Shown: piece after piece, positions 7,870 through 17,832 of the stretch
Position numbering within the stretch: position 1 is the stretch's first letter
How the letters are laid out: each line of letters opens with the position of its first letter
Assembly: GCA_945900945.1 (NCBI GenBank)
Contig: CAMDKL010000001.1
Span: forward strand, 62,001-126,000
Length of the DNA stretch: 64,000 nucleotides
DNA from: Pirellula staleyi DSM 6068
GTDB lineage: Bacteria; Planctomycetota; Planctomycetia; Pirellulales; Pirellulaceae
Reading direction: 5' to 3'
Program-made: the position numbers and the translations under genes
Notes under the pieces: generated by a model
What the model was told of the DNA's origin: nothing
Databases searched by the model: none
The model's input: the letters and a program-made list of their open reading frames with translations, nothing else

Positions 7870-10800
7870 TCAATCCGCTTTGGTTACTTCGATTGCGTTC
7901 AATCGTGCCTTGCCGGCCTTCTCCTTGAAATCGATAACCAAGTTGTCGGTGACGAGCACTGCAGGAACTTCTTTGATGACGACGGCGAGTTCATTCACGG
8001 CAGCGGCAGGAATCGAGACTCCCTCCAATACCACTTTCCCTTGCATCAGCACGTCAAAGACAATCGGATCCGGGCTGTCTTGACTCGACTTGGCAAAGTG
8101 AAGTTTCACATTGTAGGAGGCTGGCACATCACCAGTACCGAGCAGAGGCAACTGGAGCTGTTGAATGCCCTCGGCCCACGAAGAATAGAGCCAAGGGTTT
8201 GCAATTTGACCATCCGATGCCATTTCCCGAATGCTGTTAAACTTACCGCCTGTTGAAAAGACAGGTTTCAGATCCAGCGCGATGTCAAGGGAGGTCTTTT
8301 GATAGGCAGCTCGGCGAGGGTAGGACAACCATAGGTTTCCTTGCGAGTCCTTGCGGTCTCCTGGGCCGCCCAAATTGAGTGCCATGTTGGTAACAGGCAA
8401 TAGCAATCCGGAAGTTCCGTGGATCAGCCATTGTCGATCCATGGGTCTTGGCTCCATCACAATCGTCGAGGATATCGAGAATTGACAGACACAGCCCGCA
8501 CTCGCTTCGGGAATCATTACGAGTCCGTTTGCAGGGATCGCGTTGACCCAACAGCCCAACCGATGGCCAGCGAAGTGCTTGGTCCCGACGTCTTCATTGA
8601 GGTCATAGAACGCCGTATCACCGGATCGAAACAGCAGCATCCCGGAGTCGCAGCCGGTCAAGATTCCGCAATGATGTCCGGTGCGCATCAGGCTCCAAGG
8701 AACTTCTTTGCCAGTGATGGGATGCGTTCGGGAAATTTGCTTACCGCTTTGCATTTCAAAAGCCCATGGTTCGGCGAGGACTTTTTCGCCAATAACGATG
8801 GGACGTCCCTTGTAGTTGGCGTCGAGAGCCCATTTCTTGTATCCCTCGTTCGCGGACAACGCCACCAATCGACGTTTCGTAAATTCTCCTGCAACAAACT
8901 GCTTCCAGTAGTGACCATTTGCGTTCGCTCCACCGAGAATCAACGTGCCGTTCGAGTACATGAGAGTCAGCTTTCCTCCCCCAGCCCCGATGTCACTGCA
9001 ATCGGTTACGTCAACGGATTGCTCCCATAGGCTTTTTCCGCTTTGAATATCAAGAGCAATGGTTCGCCGAATGTCTGCTCGTAGAGCGCGTTCTTCGGCC
9101 AACGCACGTGCGTCGCCGACAAGATTTTCAAGATTCGACTTGTCTGCACGCAGAAGCTGATCTCGCTGTTCGCTCGTAATGGAGCTATCGATAAAGAAAA
9201 CTTTGTCAGGTCCAATTGCTATCGTATGATGCGAGATACTGTGCCCTTGATAGGTCCACTTGAGCACTCCTGAATCGAGATCGATTGCAAACAGGATATC
9301 GGTCGCATCTTCGGTTTGCTTACCGCGTCGTCGCTGCTTGAGCTCGATTTCTTTGCGAATGGTGGCCGCTCCGAAAAGCAATCCATTTTGAGTCGCAACA
9401 TAGCCCCATTCGTGTTGCCCGTCATCTTGACTTGGAGGAAGCCGATGAGTTCGAAGCACGCGACCGGAGGCCGCGTCCAGCTCGAAGCACTCATCTTTGA
9501 CGAAGTGGAACAGGCGATCGTCCTCGGCTGCCAGATTGGCTGGATTCTGATTTTGAAACACACCCGTACGAATCGCTGAGGGATTACTGTACTTCCACAA
9601 GAACGTCCCGTTGTATGCATCGTAGGCGAGAATCTCGGCTTCTCCTTGGACGAATAGACGACCGTTGGTGGAAAGCGGTCCGACAGCTCCATCGTGTCGA
9701 TTGACCATGTCGCCTGGTCCAGGATCGCCGTACCAAAGTACGCTGAGATCACCTTTCACACGTGTATCCTCGCCAATCGCAGTATTCGCCGGATTGCCAT
9801 ACTGATGGGACCAGTTTCCTGCGCCCGGCAAAGCCTCCCGTACCAGACGGGTCCATGATTTCTTGCTTTCAGGTTGGCCCGAATCGCAACCTAGCTTTTT
9901 GAACCAATCTAGCATGGCGACACGTCCAGCCGGCGGGTTCTCTCGTACGACAATCATGCCTCCGAGCGGTTTCAAGTGTCGCTGGATTGCTTCCGGCGCA
10001 ATCGGTAATGTGCCCGTAATTACATTCTGGTCGGAGACGATTAGATCCGCAAAGTAGTTGGAGTACGGAAGCTCCTCATTTCTATAGGGATGGACAACAA
10101 TACGGTTTCCGTACAGGCCTGTCTTCGAAAGTAGCTTTCTTGAGTCAGTCACTTTCACTGGATCGCTATCGACCGCATAGATTTTCAAATCGCTACGTTT
10201 CGCAATTTCGTATGCAAGCCGTCCGAGATTGTTATCTACGACGAGACAAAAACCACTCCGACGTCCTAGTTGCTGTAAAATCTCTTCTGCAGCAGTTGCA
10301 TACCGTTCGGAAAACTCGTCGGCAGGAAACGGGTTTTGGCCCGGTACCGTTTTGGTAGTGGAAGCGACAAGACTAGGTGCGATTGTTGTTACAACATCGG
10401 CTGAAGGGAACGCATAGATTTTACCGGTCGTTGTGCTCACGAGCAGATGGTTCTGAGCCACCACGATTCCGCTCGCGGTTCCCTCGACTTCTGCCTGCCA
10501 AGCTTGATCGCCACTAGTCCGATTGTATGCGGTTACCTTTTTTTCTCCGCCGACGAAGACCAAGTTGGACGTTGCGACGACACAATCGTTTCCTTCGGTT
10601 GCCCGCTTCCAATCGATCCCTATGTCGGCGATCGCTAAGAGTTCTTTTTCAGCTTGCTTCAATTTGGCCTTAAGTGTTTTTGCGTCTGGAACGGGACCTC
10701 GCAATTTAGGTACCGTCTCCTTGATGAACATTTCAAGTTCGTGACGGCGACGGCTATTGATCGCATAGACTGTTCGATCGAGGCAAGCAACATGTTCACC

Positions 10801-11823
10801 CGTCGTAACGAAAGCCTGCTCCTCATGCACAGCGAGTTGTCGACCTTGAAACCATCCGTACCCAACCTCTCCTTCGACTTGGTCCATGGCCAGCCAGTGA
10901 TGCGCTCCGCTTGTGTAGAGTTGACCGTCGGCGAGCAATGCTTGGAAGCCACCGACAACCCCGCCTGCAGTTGTGCGCCACGAGAAGGTTCGCTTATGAA
11001 GAAACTCGCCCGTGTTTTTGTTGAACGCAGCGGGAAGAGAACCGCCTGATGGAACAAAAAGTACGTCTTTGTTTGCAAGCAAATAGCCTTGTGGCGACAG
11101 GCTATTTCTGCCCGCATCTGCTTCGCTGATATGATCTTGTTTCCAAATGACTTTTCCGGTCTCAGCGTCGACACAGTGAATAAATATTTCCTCGTGTGGG
11201 AAAATTCCGGCTCCGAAGAATGCCTTTCCGTCATCGATCAAAACGCCGGTTCGGACCGGCCACCGCGAAATCATTTCACCTCGAGCCAGGAGCCAATTAT
11301 TGTCGGAGTAGGAACCATAAACCTTCCAAACCAATGAACCATCTACGGCAGAAAGGCAGTACGCAAAACCATCATCTGCACCAAAGTACACTTTGCTATT
11401 GTAAACGGCAGGTGCCAACCGAATAGGACCTCCCACAGCGTACGACCAACGCTCCACGCCTGTCTTGAGATCCAAGCAATGCAGGTGATGGTCGACGGAC
11501 GAGCCAAAAAAAACCTGATCGCCTACCACCACGGGTTGCAGGGCGTCATCGTACTTGTTGCGATCTCCAATGACATGACTTTCAATTGTGCGACCCTCGG
11601 CGCTACCCCATGACATTTTGGGGGCAGTCGGCGACTGAAAGGTCCAGCTTGGCTGCGCTGCCGGGGCAATGCTATCGGAGGTTGAACCGTGTCGGTTATT
11701 TCCGCTGCGATAGGTTGGCCAGTCACGCGATCCGCTCTCCATTCCTAGGGAATTGGAAACTAGAATCCCATTGACGATTACTACGATCGAGAACCAAGAA
11801 AGCTCTGTTTTCATCTGCATCAT
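7870..11823 (-). CDS. Giant exported PQQ-like beta-propeller protein with a methyltransferase-like insert
   Basis: About 1317 aa. A signal peptide (KTELSWFSIVVIVNG...) precedes a first PQQ-type propeller with blade motifs such as LHCLDLKTGVERW and IWKQDH. At about residues 525-670 an insert resembles a class I methyltransferase fold: FCLVVDNNLGRLAYE, then IYAVDSDP, then a LKPLGGMIVV strand. A second propeller follows, containing a Cys-rich stretch (HHCGILTGCDSG, RLGCWVN, GCVCQF). The last 150 residues look malectin-like (YNVKLHFAKS, LVIDFKEK, LNAIEVTK). ATG codons at 11823, 11820 and 11814 follow an AAGG; an upstream ATG at 11889 is possible but has no ribosome site. It is a paralogue of the gene at 12153, divergently transcribed. 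A periplasmic or envelope role is inferred; no enzyme activity can be assigned. Confidence 0.82.
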   Translation of the reverse strand: MMQMKTELSWFSIVVIVNGILVSNSLGMESGSRDWPTYRSGNNRHGSTSDSIAPAAQPSWTFQSPTAPKMSWGSAEGRTIESHVIGDRNKYDDALQPVVVGDQVFFGSSVDHHLHCLDLKTGVERWSYAVGGPIRLAPAVYNSKVYFGADDGFAYCLSAVDGSLVWKVYGSYSDNNWLLARGEMISRWPVRTGVLIDDGKAFFGAGIFPHEEIFIHCVDAETGKVIWKQDHISEADAGRNSLSPQGYLLANKDVLFVPSGGSLPAAFNKNTGEFLHKRTFSWRTTAGGVVGGFQALLADGQLYTSGAHHWLAMDQVEGEVGYGWFQGRQLAVHEEQAFVTTGEHVACLDRTVYAINSRRRHELEMFIKETVPKLRGPVPDAKTLKAKLKQAEKELLAIADIGIDWKRATEGNDCVVATSNLVFVGGEKKVTAYNRTSGDQAWQAEVEGTASGIVVAQNHLLVSTTTGKIYAFPSADVVTTIAPSLVASTTKTVPGQNPFPADEFSERYATAAEEILQQLGRRSGFCLVVDNNLGRLAYEIAKRSDLKIYAVDSDPVKVTDSRKLLSKTGLYGNRIVVHPYRNEELPYSNYFADLIVSDQNVITGTLPIAPEAIQRHLKPLGGMIVVRENPPAGRVAMLDWFKKLGCDSGQPESKKSWTRLVREALPGAGNWSHQYGNPANTAIGEDTRVKGDLSVLWYGDPGPGDMVNRHDGAVGPLSTNGRLFVQGEAEILAYDAYNGTFLWKYSNPSAIRTGVFQNQNPANLAAEDDRLFHFVKDECFELDAASGRVLRTHRLPPSQDDGQHEWGYVATQNGLLFGAATIRKEIELKQRRRGKQTEDATDILFAIDLDSGVLKWTYQGHSISHHTIAIGPDKVFFIDSSITSEQRDQLLRADKSNLENLVGDARALAEERALRADIRRTIALDIQSGKSLWEQSVDVTDCSDIGAGGGKLTLMYSNGTLILGGANANGHYWKQFVAGEFTKRRLVALSANEGYKKWALDANYKGRPIVIGEKVLAEPWAFEMQSGKQISRTHPITGKEVPWSLMRTGHHCGILTGCDSGMLLFRSGDTAFYDLNEDVGTKHFAGHRLGCWVNAIPANGLVMIPEASAGCVCQFSISSTIVMEPRPMDRQWLIHGTSGLLLPVTNMALNLGGPGDRKDSQGNLWLSYPRRAAYQKTSLDIALDLKPVFSTGGKFNSIREMASDGQIANPWLYSSWAEGIQQLQLPLLGTGDVPASYNVKLHFAKSSQDSPDPIVFDVLMQGKVVLEGVSIPAAAVNELAVVIKEVPAVLVTDNLVIDFKEKAGKARLNAIEVTKAD

Positions 11824-12152
11824 TGCCTTGCAATTGAGATTCAATCGAATACCTAGTATCAAATACACCCAGGTTCTTTGGACCGTCATTCTAGAATTGG
11901 ATTGAGAAAGCGTGTGTGATTTCCGTTAATATTTTGTTGGATTTCGAATAAGGTGCAAATTTGTTCACTACTCTTCTGAAGGGATTTCACATACTGGAAG
12001 CAAATCCCTCGATGGAGAGAGTGCTAACTTCCCCCATTGTATGTCCACGATCCAATTGAACTGTCTACAATACGGTTCTTGGTCCTCTAAACTTTTTTTG
12101 GTGGGCGCTTGATAGCCAATTCGAAGTCCGCTTTAGATTGTGACAGGAAAAC
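11824..12152. promoter_or_regulatory. Divergent intergenic region between the two giant propeller genes
   Basis: These 329 nt must hold the promoters of both the minus-strand propeller gene and the plus-strand operon. On the plus strand a TACAAT hexamer at 12066-12071 could be a -10 element, but no well-spaced -35 was found. ACAGGA just before the ATG at 12153 is the probable ribosome site. No clear operator palindrome or riboswitch was seen. Confidence 0.35.
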
Positions 12153-15100
12153 ATGGGTCCAATTGTCCACCAAGTTGAAAGACAATTCTGCCGAGTTGTT
12201 CAATATTGTACTCTGCTCGCACTTGGCATGACGAACGCTACTTTGATAGCTGAAGATTGGCCTATGTGGCGAGGCGATGCCATGAGAAGTGCTTCGTCGA
12301 AGGAGTCGCTTGGGAAAACGTTGCATATTGAGCATGTGATCCAAGGGACTCCCAGAAAGCAAACTTGGGAAGACCCACTCAATGCAGACCTCATGACTTA
12401 CGATCGCGTTTTCGAGCCGATCATAATGGGGGAACAGTTGTTTGTGGGGTTCAACGACTCCGACAAGGTAGTCTCGTACGATACGAAATCAGGCAAGGTG
12501 AACTGGACCTATTTTGCGGATGGGCCAGTGCGATTGCCTTTGGCGGCAGCCGATGGGGCTGTTTATTTCGCAAGTGATGATGGTTGTCTTTATTCGGTCG
12601 AGGCTGCAACGGGTACTTTACGGTGGCGATTTCGCGGTGCACCGCTCGGTCACCTTGCAATAGGAAACCGTCGCATGATTTCCGCTTGGCCTGCTCGAGG
12701 CGGGCCTGTTATCTACGGCGACCAAGTCTACTTTGCGTCAAGCATCTGGCCATTCATGGGCACATTCATCTATTCTCTCGACAAGAAGACCGGCGAAGTC
12801 ACATGGCTCAATGACGAAACCGGTTCTCAATACATCAAGCAGCCGCACAGCGCGCCGTCGTTCGCAGGCGTCGGGCCTCAGGGTGCTTTGCTCGCGACCA
12901 AGGATTCTCTGATTGTCCCCGGTGGAAGATCCGTTCCAGCTGTTTTCGATCGACAGACAGGCAAACAACGCTACTTCGAACTCAATGCTGGTAGCAAGGG
13001 GACAGGTGGTTCGCTTGTTGTGGCCAACGACGACTATTTTTACGTTCACACTCGACTCAAAGGGACGCGTCAGTTTTCACTTGGTGACGGAGTCAAGACT
13101 GCGTTCATGCCGAACGAGCCGGTGCTTGCAGGGGACGTGCTCTACTCAGCCGAAATGGAAAAAGGGGTCGCCAAAATATGCGCATGGAAACCAGATGGCA
13201 CTAAGCTATGGGATATTCCTGGTGACGGACGCGGTGATCTCATTCTCTCCGGTGGAGTTCTCTATGCTGCCGGACCACAAGCGGACGCCAAGGACTCTAA
13301 GAGCTCGCTGATCGCTATCCGTTTGCCAAGCCAAGACGCCGAAGCTCAAACGCTTTGGTCGATGCCAATCGATGGGCAGATCGAACGCCTCATCGCGGGA
13401 AATGGGAAGCTAGTTGCCGTTTCATTGGATGGGAACATCATTATTCTCGGAGAACCGTCTGGTCTTGCGAAAATTGAACCTACGTCTCTAGCCTCGGGAT
13501 CCCAGGAGGCCACCAACCCTAACGCCAAACCCGAGGCTAGCGCCTACGGCTCAGCCTCAGGGATTGCGGACGATTCGGTACGAACACTGGCCAAAGAATT
13601 ACTTTCGCAAGGTGACGCATCTGGCTTTGCGATATGGTTCGGGGCTCGCGATAGGAAGACTCTCGATGCAATCGTGGAGTCCTCTGCATTTGAGCAGATG
13701 ATTGTCGTCGACGAGGATGCAAAACGCATTGATCCATTGCGAAGCGATTGGGATATTACGGGTTGGTATGGAATTCGTGGCTCCGCTCATGTCGCAAAAC
13801 CACTTGAGTTTCGAGCTCCTCCCTACGTAGCCAACATGATTTTTGTCAGCGAGGATTTAGCCGATGCGACTGTTCAGGATCCTGTGTGCGTACGTCAAAT
13901 CTACAACTCAGTGCGGCCATATGGTGGCGTTTTGCAGATTTTGTCACCGCCTGAAAAGTTGGATAGGATTTTGGCTGACCTTAACGCGATCCATCTGGAG
14001 CAAGCGGAGATTAAACGCACGCCAAACAGCATCGTAGTCAAGCGAGTTGGCCCGTTGCTAGGCTCATCGGATTGGACACATCAATATGGAAACATCGCGA
14101 ATACCATTAAGTCGGATGATCGTCTTGTCAAATCGCCATTGGGAGTATTGTGGTTTGGCGGGAACAGCAATGTCGATATTCTTCCTCGTCACGGACACGG
14201 TCCGCCAGAACAAGTGGTCGGCGGTCGTCTCATTCTCCAAGGAATGAATTCGCTAACAGCACGCGATGTCTACACGGGTCGTGTTTTGTGGCATCGGACA
14301 TTTGAGAATCTCGGTACGTTTGATGTTTTCTATGACTCAACGTATGCGGAAACTCCTTTGGATACTGCATACAATCAAGTGCATATCCCAGGCGCCAATG
14401 GTCGTGGTACGAATTACGTTGTAACCGAAGACTTGATCTACATAGTGGAAGGGGGGGTGTGCAAGGTTCTGAAGACCGCCACCGGCGAACAGGTTCGGGA
14501 AATTGCGTTGCCTCAAAAGAACGACGAAGATCCTCAGGAATGGGGTTACATCGGTATCTATGAGGATGTTTTGATTGGCGGTGTTGGTTTTGCCAAGTAC
14601 CGATCGCGGCTTGATCTCAAATCGGACGAAGCGGACGCCCTATTGAACAAAAGCAAGGCGGGGTTTGGAACCAAGAGCCTCGACCGTGCGGCCAGTATGT
14701 CAATCGTCGGGTTCAATCGCCACACCGGCCAGCAGTTGTGGCAAGTCGATGCGTTACACAGTTTTTGGCATAACGGAATCGTTGCTGGCAATGGCAAAAT
14801 CTATGCCCTGGATCGAAACCCAAAGACGGTCGAAGATCTTCTCAAGCGTCGGGGACGCGAGCAGCCTAAGACGTATCGAATCCTCGCACTGGACGCGCTG
14901 ACTGGGAGCAAGAAATGGGAAGTGAGCGAAGGCATATTTGGAACCTGGTTGGGCTACTCCGCAGTTCACGATATGCTCTTGCAAGCGGGTGCAGCGGGCA
15001 GCGACCGTCTTGCCTCCGAAGTCGGACAAGGCATGACGGTGTATCACGCGGCGGATGGATCTGTCGCTTGGTCCAAATCTGCACTTGCCTACTCTGGCCC

Positions 15101-16586
15101 CTGTGTCTTGCACAATGATCTTATCATTACGAACGCAAATTCGTATACCGAATCCGCAGGTGCATTCTATCTGCGAGATGGCTCGCAAAAAATGGTAAAG
15201 AACCCGGTATCCGGCCGAATGCAACCGTGGAAAATTACGAGAGCTTATGGGTGCAATTCGATTTCCGCATGCGAGAATCTACTAACGTTTCGATCTGGAT
15301 CCGCCGGTTATTACGATTTGCAAACGGAGAGCGGCACGGGAAATCTTGGCGGTTTTAGATCGGGCTGCACGTCCAATCTCGTCGCTGCCAACGGGATCTT
15401 GAACGCTCCCGATATGACACGTACGTGCAGTTGCTCCTATCAAAACCAAAGCTCCATCGGATTGGTGCACATGCCGGAACTCGAGAGTTGGACCATTGAC
15501 AATGCTGCGATTGTTCAACACGAATCCGATCGCGTTTTACAACTGGGAATCAATTTAGGAGCACCGGGCGATCGACGCGATGCAAAAGGCGTAACATGGC
15601 TAGAGTTCCCAGTTGTCGCCGGGGATTCGCCAAGTCTTGGAATAGAAGTCGACGGTCCGTATACCACGTTTCAAGACCATCCGGCGACCATGACTGGAGC
15701 CCAAACGCCTTGGATATCAGCCTCAGGTGTACAAGGACTCTCGGCGTTGCGCGTGTGGTTGAAATCGGTGAGTCCGTATTCCTTGGCCACAGGCATTCCG
15801 ATTATCGACGCAAGTGACGATGCGGAAGAAGGTTCCGATGGAGAAACGAACACCTCCAGCAGCGATCTTGAAATGGTGTTGGACGCCTCGAATCAGATCG
15901 TAGGGCTTCGTTTCGACAAGATCAACATTGCATCTACTAGCGAGATTCGATCCGCAGTCATTCAGTTCACAGCGCACGCGGCTAGCACGGAAGAGACGGA
16001 ACTCGAGATTCATGCCGAAAGGATTGGATCGGCATCGCCGTTCGAACAAACCGATAAGAATATTTCGTCGCGGCGGAAGTCGTCACAGGCCGTAATTTGG
16101 AAGCCAGCTCCGTGGACAAAAGCGGATGAACGCGGCGAAGTGCAACGATCCCCAAACCTTGCAGCGTTGATAAAGGAAGTAATCCAACATCCCGATTGGA
16201 AACCGGGCAACGCCATCGCGTTGCTCATTCGCGGCAAAGGCAAAAGGGTTGCGACCGCCTTTGCCGGTAAAGAGGGAGCCGCACAGTTGATTATGGATGC
16301 AGACGAAGTCAAAATTGCTCCGGATCCCAACGTCGCCCTAACTCCTTATCGAGTAAAATTATACTTCGGTATGCCTAAGAGTCTCGGTGGGGCAGCCCGC
16401 CAATTTTCTGTATCGGTACCGGGTAACCCAATAACGACAGAGGTTGAACTCGATCCATCTAAGGAAAAAGAAATTGTCCGGACGATGGAGCGGGTCATGC
16501 TCGGCGATGTTCTTGAGATGAACTTCAAGCCGATAGTGGGCCTTCCGGTATTGTCCGGCGTGGAAATTATGAAACTCGAGGAATAG
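12153..16586 (+). CDS. Giant exported PQQ-like beta-propeller protein heading the oxyanion-transport/MoaD operon
   Basis: 1477 aa. An N-terminal hydrophobic segment is followed by EDWPMWRGDAM, the usual start of a planctomycete propeller. The first propeller runs to about residue 440. A low-complexity linker (445-470) leads to a methyltransferase-like domain (470-640) that has lost clear SAM motifs. A second propeller (about 645-1130) has the same Cys-rich stretch as the paralogue (YGCNSISACENLL, SGCTSN, CSCSYQ). Residues 1240-1385 resemble a carbohydrate-binding DNRLRE-like module (AVIQFTAH, SPNLAALIKEV), and the end is malectin-like (YRVKLYFGM). Only 9 nt separate it from the next gene, so it probably is the first gene of the operon reaching 24174. 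Its function there is unknown; metal, cofactor or carbohydrate binding in the envelope are all possible. Confidence 0.82.
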   Translation: MGPIVHQVERQFCRVVQYCTLLALGMTNATLIAEDWPMWRGDAMRSASSKESLGKTLHIEHVIQGTPRKQTWEDPLNADLMTYDRVFEPIIMGEQLFVGFNDSDKVVSYDTKSGKVNWTYFADGPVRLPLAAADGAVYFASDDGCLYSVEAATGTLRWRFRGAPLGHLAIGNRRMISAWPARGGPVIYGDQVYFASSIWPFMGTFIYSLDKKTGEVTWLNDETGSQYIKQPHSAPSFAGVGPQGALLATKDSLIVPGGRSVPAVFDRQTGKQRYFELNAGSKGTGGSLVVANDDYFYVHTRLKGTRQFSLGDGVKTAFMPNEPVLAGDVLYSAEMEKGVAKICAWKPDGTKLWDIPGDGRGDLILSGGVLYAAGPQADAKDSKSSLIAIRLPSQDAEAQTLWSMPIDGQIERLIAGNGKLVAVSLDGNIIILGEPSGLAKIEPTSLASGSQEATNPNAKPEASAYGSASGIADDSVRTLAKELLSQGDASGFAIWFGARDRKTLDAIVESSAFEQMIVVDEDAKRIDPLRSDWDITGWYGIRGSAHVAKPLEFRAPPYVANMIFVSEDLADATVQDPVCVRQIYNSVRPYGGVLQILSPPEKLDRILADLNAIHLEQAEIKRTPNSIVVKRVGPLLGSSDWTHQYGNIANTIKSDDRLVKSPLGVLWFGGNSNVDILPRHGHGPPEQVVGGRLILQGMNSLTARDVYTGRVLWHRTFENLGTFDVFYDSTYAETPLDTAYNQVHIPGANGRGTNYVVTEDLIYIVEGGVCKVLKTATGEQVREIALPQKNDEDPQEWGYIGIYEDVLIGGVGFAKYRSRLDLKSDEADALLNKSKAGFGTKSLDRAASMSIVGFNRHTGQQLWQVDALHSFWHNGIVAGNGKIYALDRNPKTVEDLLKRRGREQPKTYRILALDALTGSKKWEVSEGIFGTWLGYSAVHDMLLQAGAAGSDRLASEVGQGMTVYHAADGSVAWSKSALAYSGPCVLHNDLIITNANSYTESAGAFYLRDGSQKMVKNPVSGRMQPWKITRAYGCNSISACENLLTFRSGSAGYYDLQTESGTGNLGGFRSGCTSNLVAANGILNAPDMTRTCSCSYQNQSSIGLVHMPELESWTIDNAAIVQHESDRVLQLGINLGAPGDRRDAKGVTWLEFPVVAGDSPSLGIEVDGPYTTFQDHPATMTGAQTPWISASGVQGLSALRVWLKSVSPYSLATGIPIIDASDDAEEGSDGETNTSSSDLEMVLDASNQIVGLRFDKINIASTSEIRSAVIQFTAHAASTEETELEIHAERIGSASPFEQTDKNISSRRKSSQAVIWKPAPWTKADERGEVQRSPNLAALIKEVIQHPDWKPGNAIALLIRGKGKRVATAFAGKEGAAQLIMDADEVKIAPDPNVALTPYRVKLYFGMPKSLGGAARQFSVSVPGNPITTEVELDPSKEKEIVRTMERVMLGDVLEMNFKPIVGLPVLSGVEIMKLEE
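13488..13560 (-). repeat. Palindromic repeat unit inside the propeller gene linker
   Basis: An 11-bp perfect inverted repeat (13488-13498 with 13530-13540) surrounds a Pro/Asn-rich coding stretch, and a third copy of the AGCCTC arm lies at 13553-13558. On the minus strand it reads GAGCCGTAGGCGCTAGCCTC, close to the GCGCTAGCCCCGGG core of the intergenic repeat family of this window. It keeps the reading frame and encodes a linker between the first propeller and the methyltransferase-like domain. The paralogue at 7870-11823 has no matching segment there. Confidence 0.5.
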
Positions 16587-16595
16587 AAAACAAGC

Positions 16596-17816
16596 ATGAA
16601 GAAACTCCAAAACGCAAACAGTGTCGACGTTTTGTGTCGAAGTATTGGGCTCGCCATGAGGAGTAATGCCGTACGGTTCTTTTTCACCGTTGCAATCCTC
16701 GCGAGCTTTGCATCCATTGCGCTATGTTGCTCGATCCCTGTGTTTCGATATGCATTGGAGCATTGGATACCGGAACCTTTTATTGTCCACATCATCTCCG
16801 CGTCCCCATTGGACGAAAGCCAAAAAGCCCTGCTTAAAGACTTTGAGGAATTGGGTAAAAACGCGAATATTCGGTTGAAAGTAAGCGATGGGCAGAGCCC
16901 CAAATCGGACGAAAGCAAATCGATCGTCCAAACGGTTTCGAACCGCGATTCTGCATGGATGGCGGTGGAGACGACAAAGAAAGTGGAAGGCCTAACACAG
17001 GTGATATGGGATGCGCCGTTTTCCAGGGAAACGGTCCAACAATTACTAAGCAGTCCCGTGCGAAAACGCATTTGCGAAGGGCTTGTCGACAAAGACTCGG
17101 TCTCTTGGGTCTTCCTCGAATCCGGCGATCCAACAGTCGATGACGCAAAGTTTGCAAAGCTCGAATCGGAATTGCGAAGACTTGAAAACGTGATCAAGCT
17201 TCCGGAGATCGACACAGCCGACTTGAAGGATCTGTCGAAGAGCCCCGAAGAGCTTAAGATTCGGTTTACCGCCCATCGACTTTCTCGAAGCGATCGATTG
17301 GAAGCAGCATTTGTTTCGATGTTGCTAACTACCGAATCCGACCTTCGAGAGGAATTCGACAAGGGATCGCCAATGGCATTCCCCGTTTTCGGTCGAGGTC
17401 GCGTTCTATATGCTTTGTTGGGGGATGGGATTGCTGCATCTACCATTGAGGAGGCTAGCCGATTCTTGGCGGGTGCTTGCCAATGCACCGTCAAGGCCGA
17501 TAACCCAGGCGTGGATATGCTGGTAGCATTTGACTGGGACGAGCACGTTCAAATCACTGAGCCAAAGAAAGAGGAGGACATGCCATTGACCGGTTTGGGC
17601 GCTGTGACATCGATTCCTCCGGAAACGGCCCGTTACGAATCAAGCCATCCACTAGTTCCGCAGGAAGCAGTTGCAGTTCAAGGGATGAAGCCGACAAGGT
17701 CGCAAACAAATTTGCCCTCTTCGCAATCCTTTACTTTGGTCACACTCGTCGCTTTGGCAGCCATCGTTGGCTCCATCACGATGGGTTGGATGTTTTTCTT
17801 CGGACCCAAATCATAA
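16596..17816 (+). CDS. Membrane-anchored protein of unknown function in the operon
   Basis: 406 aa, not recognised as a named family. There is a transmembrane segment at about residues 27-48 (FFFTVAILASFASIALCC) and a second near the C-terminus (LVTLVALAAIVGSITMGWMFFF), so the roughly 320 residues between them are probably extracytoplasmic. The central part has the alternating strand/helix look of a thioredoxin-like fold (FIVHIISASPLDESQ; SWVFLESGDPTVDD; AFPVFGRGR) but no CxxC. A CQC pair sits at GACQCTVK. The start has AGGAATAG-like sequence upstream; ATG 16656 is an alternative. It lies 9 nt after the giant propeller gene and 16 nt before the permease, so it belongs to the transport operon, perhaps as an accessory of the FtsX/LolD-like transporter. 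Confidence 0.7.
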   Translation: MKKLQNANSVDVLCRSIGLAMRSNAVRFFFTVAILASFASIALCCSIPVFRYALEHWIPEPFIVHIISASPLDESQKALLKDFEELGKNANIRLKVSDGQSPKSDESKSIVQTVSNRDSAWMAVETTKKVEGLTQVIWDAPFSRETVQQLLSSPVRKRICEGLVDKDSVSWVFLESGDPTVDDAKFAKLESELRRLENVIKLPEIDTADLKDLSKSPEELKIRFTAHRLSRSDRLEAAFVSMLLTTESDLREEFDKGSPMAFPVFGRGRVLYALLGDGIAASTIEEASRFLAGACQCTVKADNPGVDMLVAFDWDEHVQITEPKKEEDMPLTGLGAVTSIPPETARYESSHPLVPQEAVAVQGMKPTRSQTNLPSSQSFTLVTLVALAAIVGSITMGWMFFFGPKS

Positions 17817-17832
17817 ACTTTCAATAGAAAAC

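Noticed and set aside
16346..17494. 382-codon open frame on the minus strand
   Set aside because: It lies antisense to the propeller gene end and the membrane-anchored gene, both well supported by operon spacing. It is Ser/Arg-rich and matches no family.
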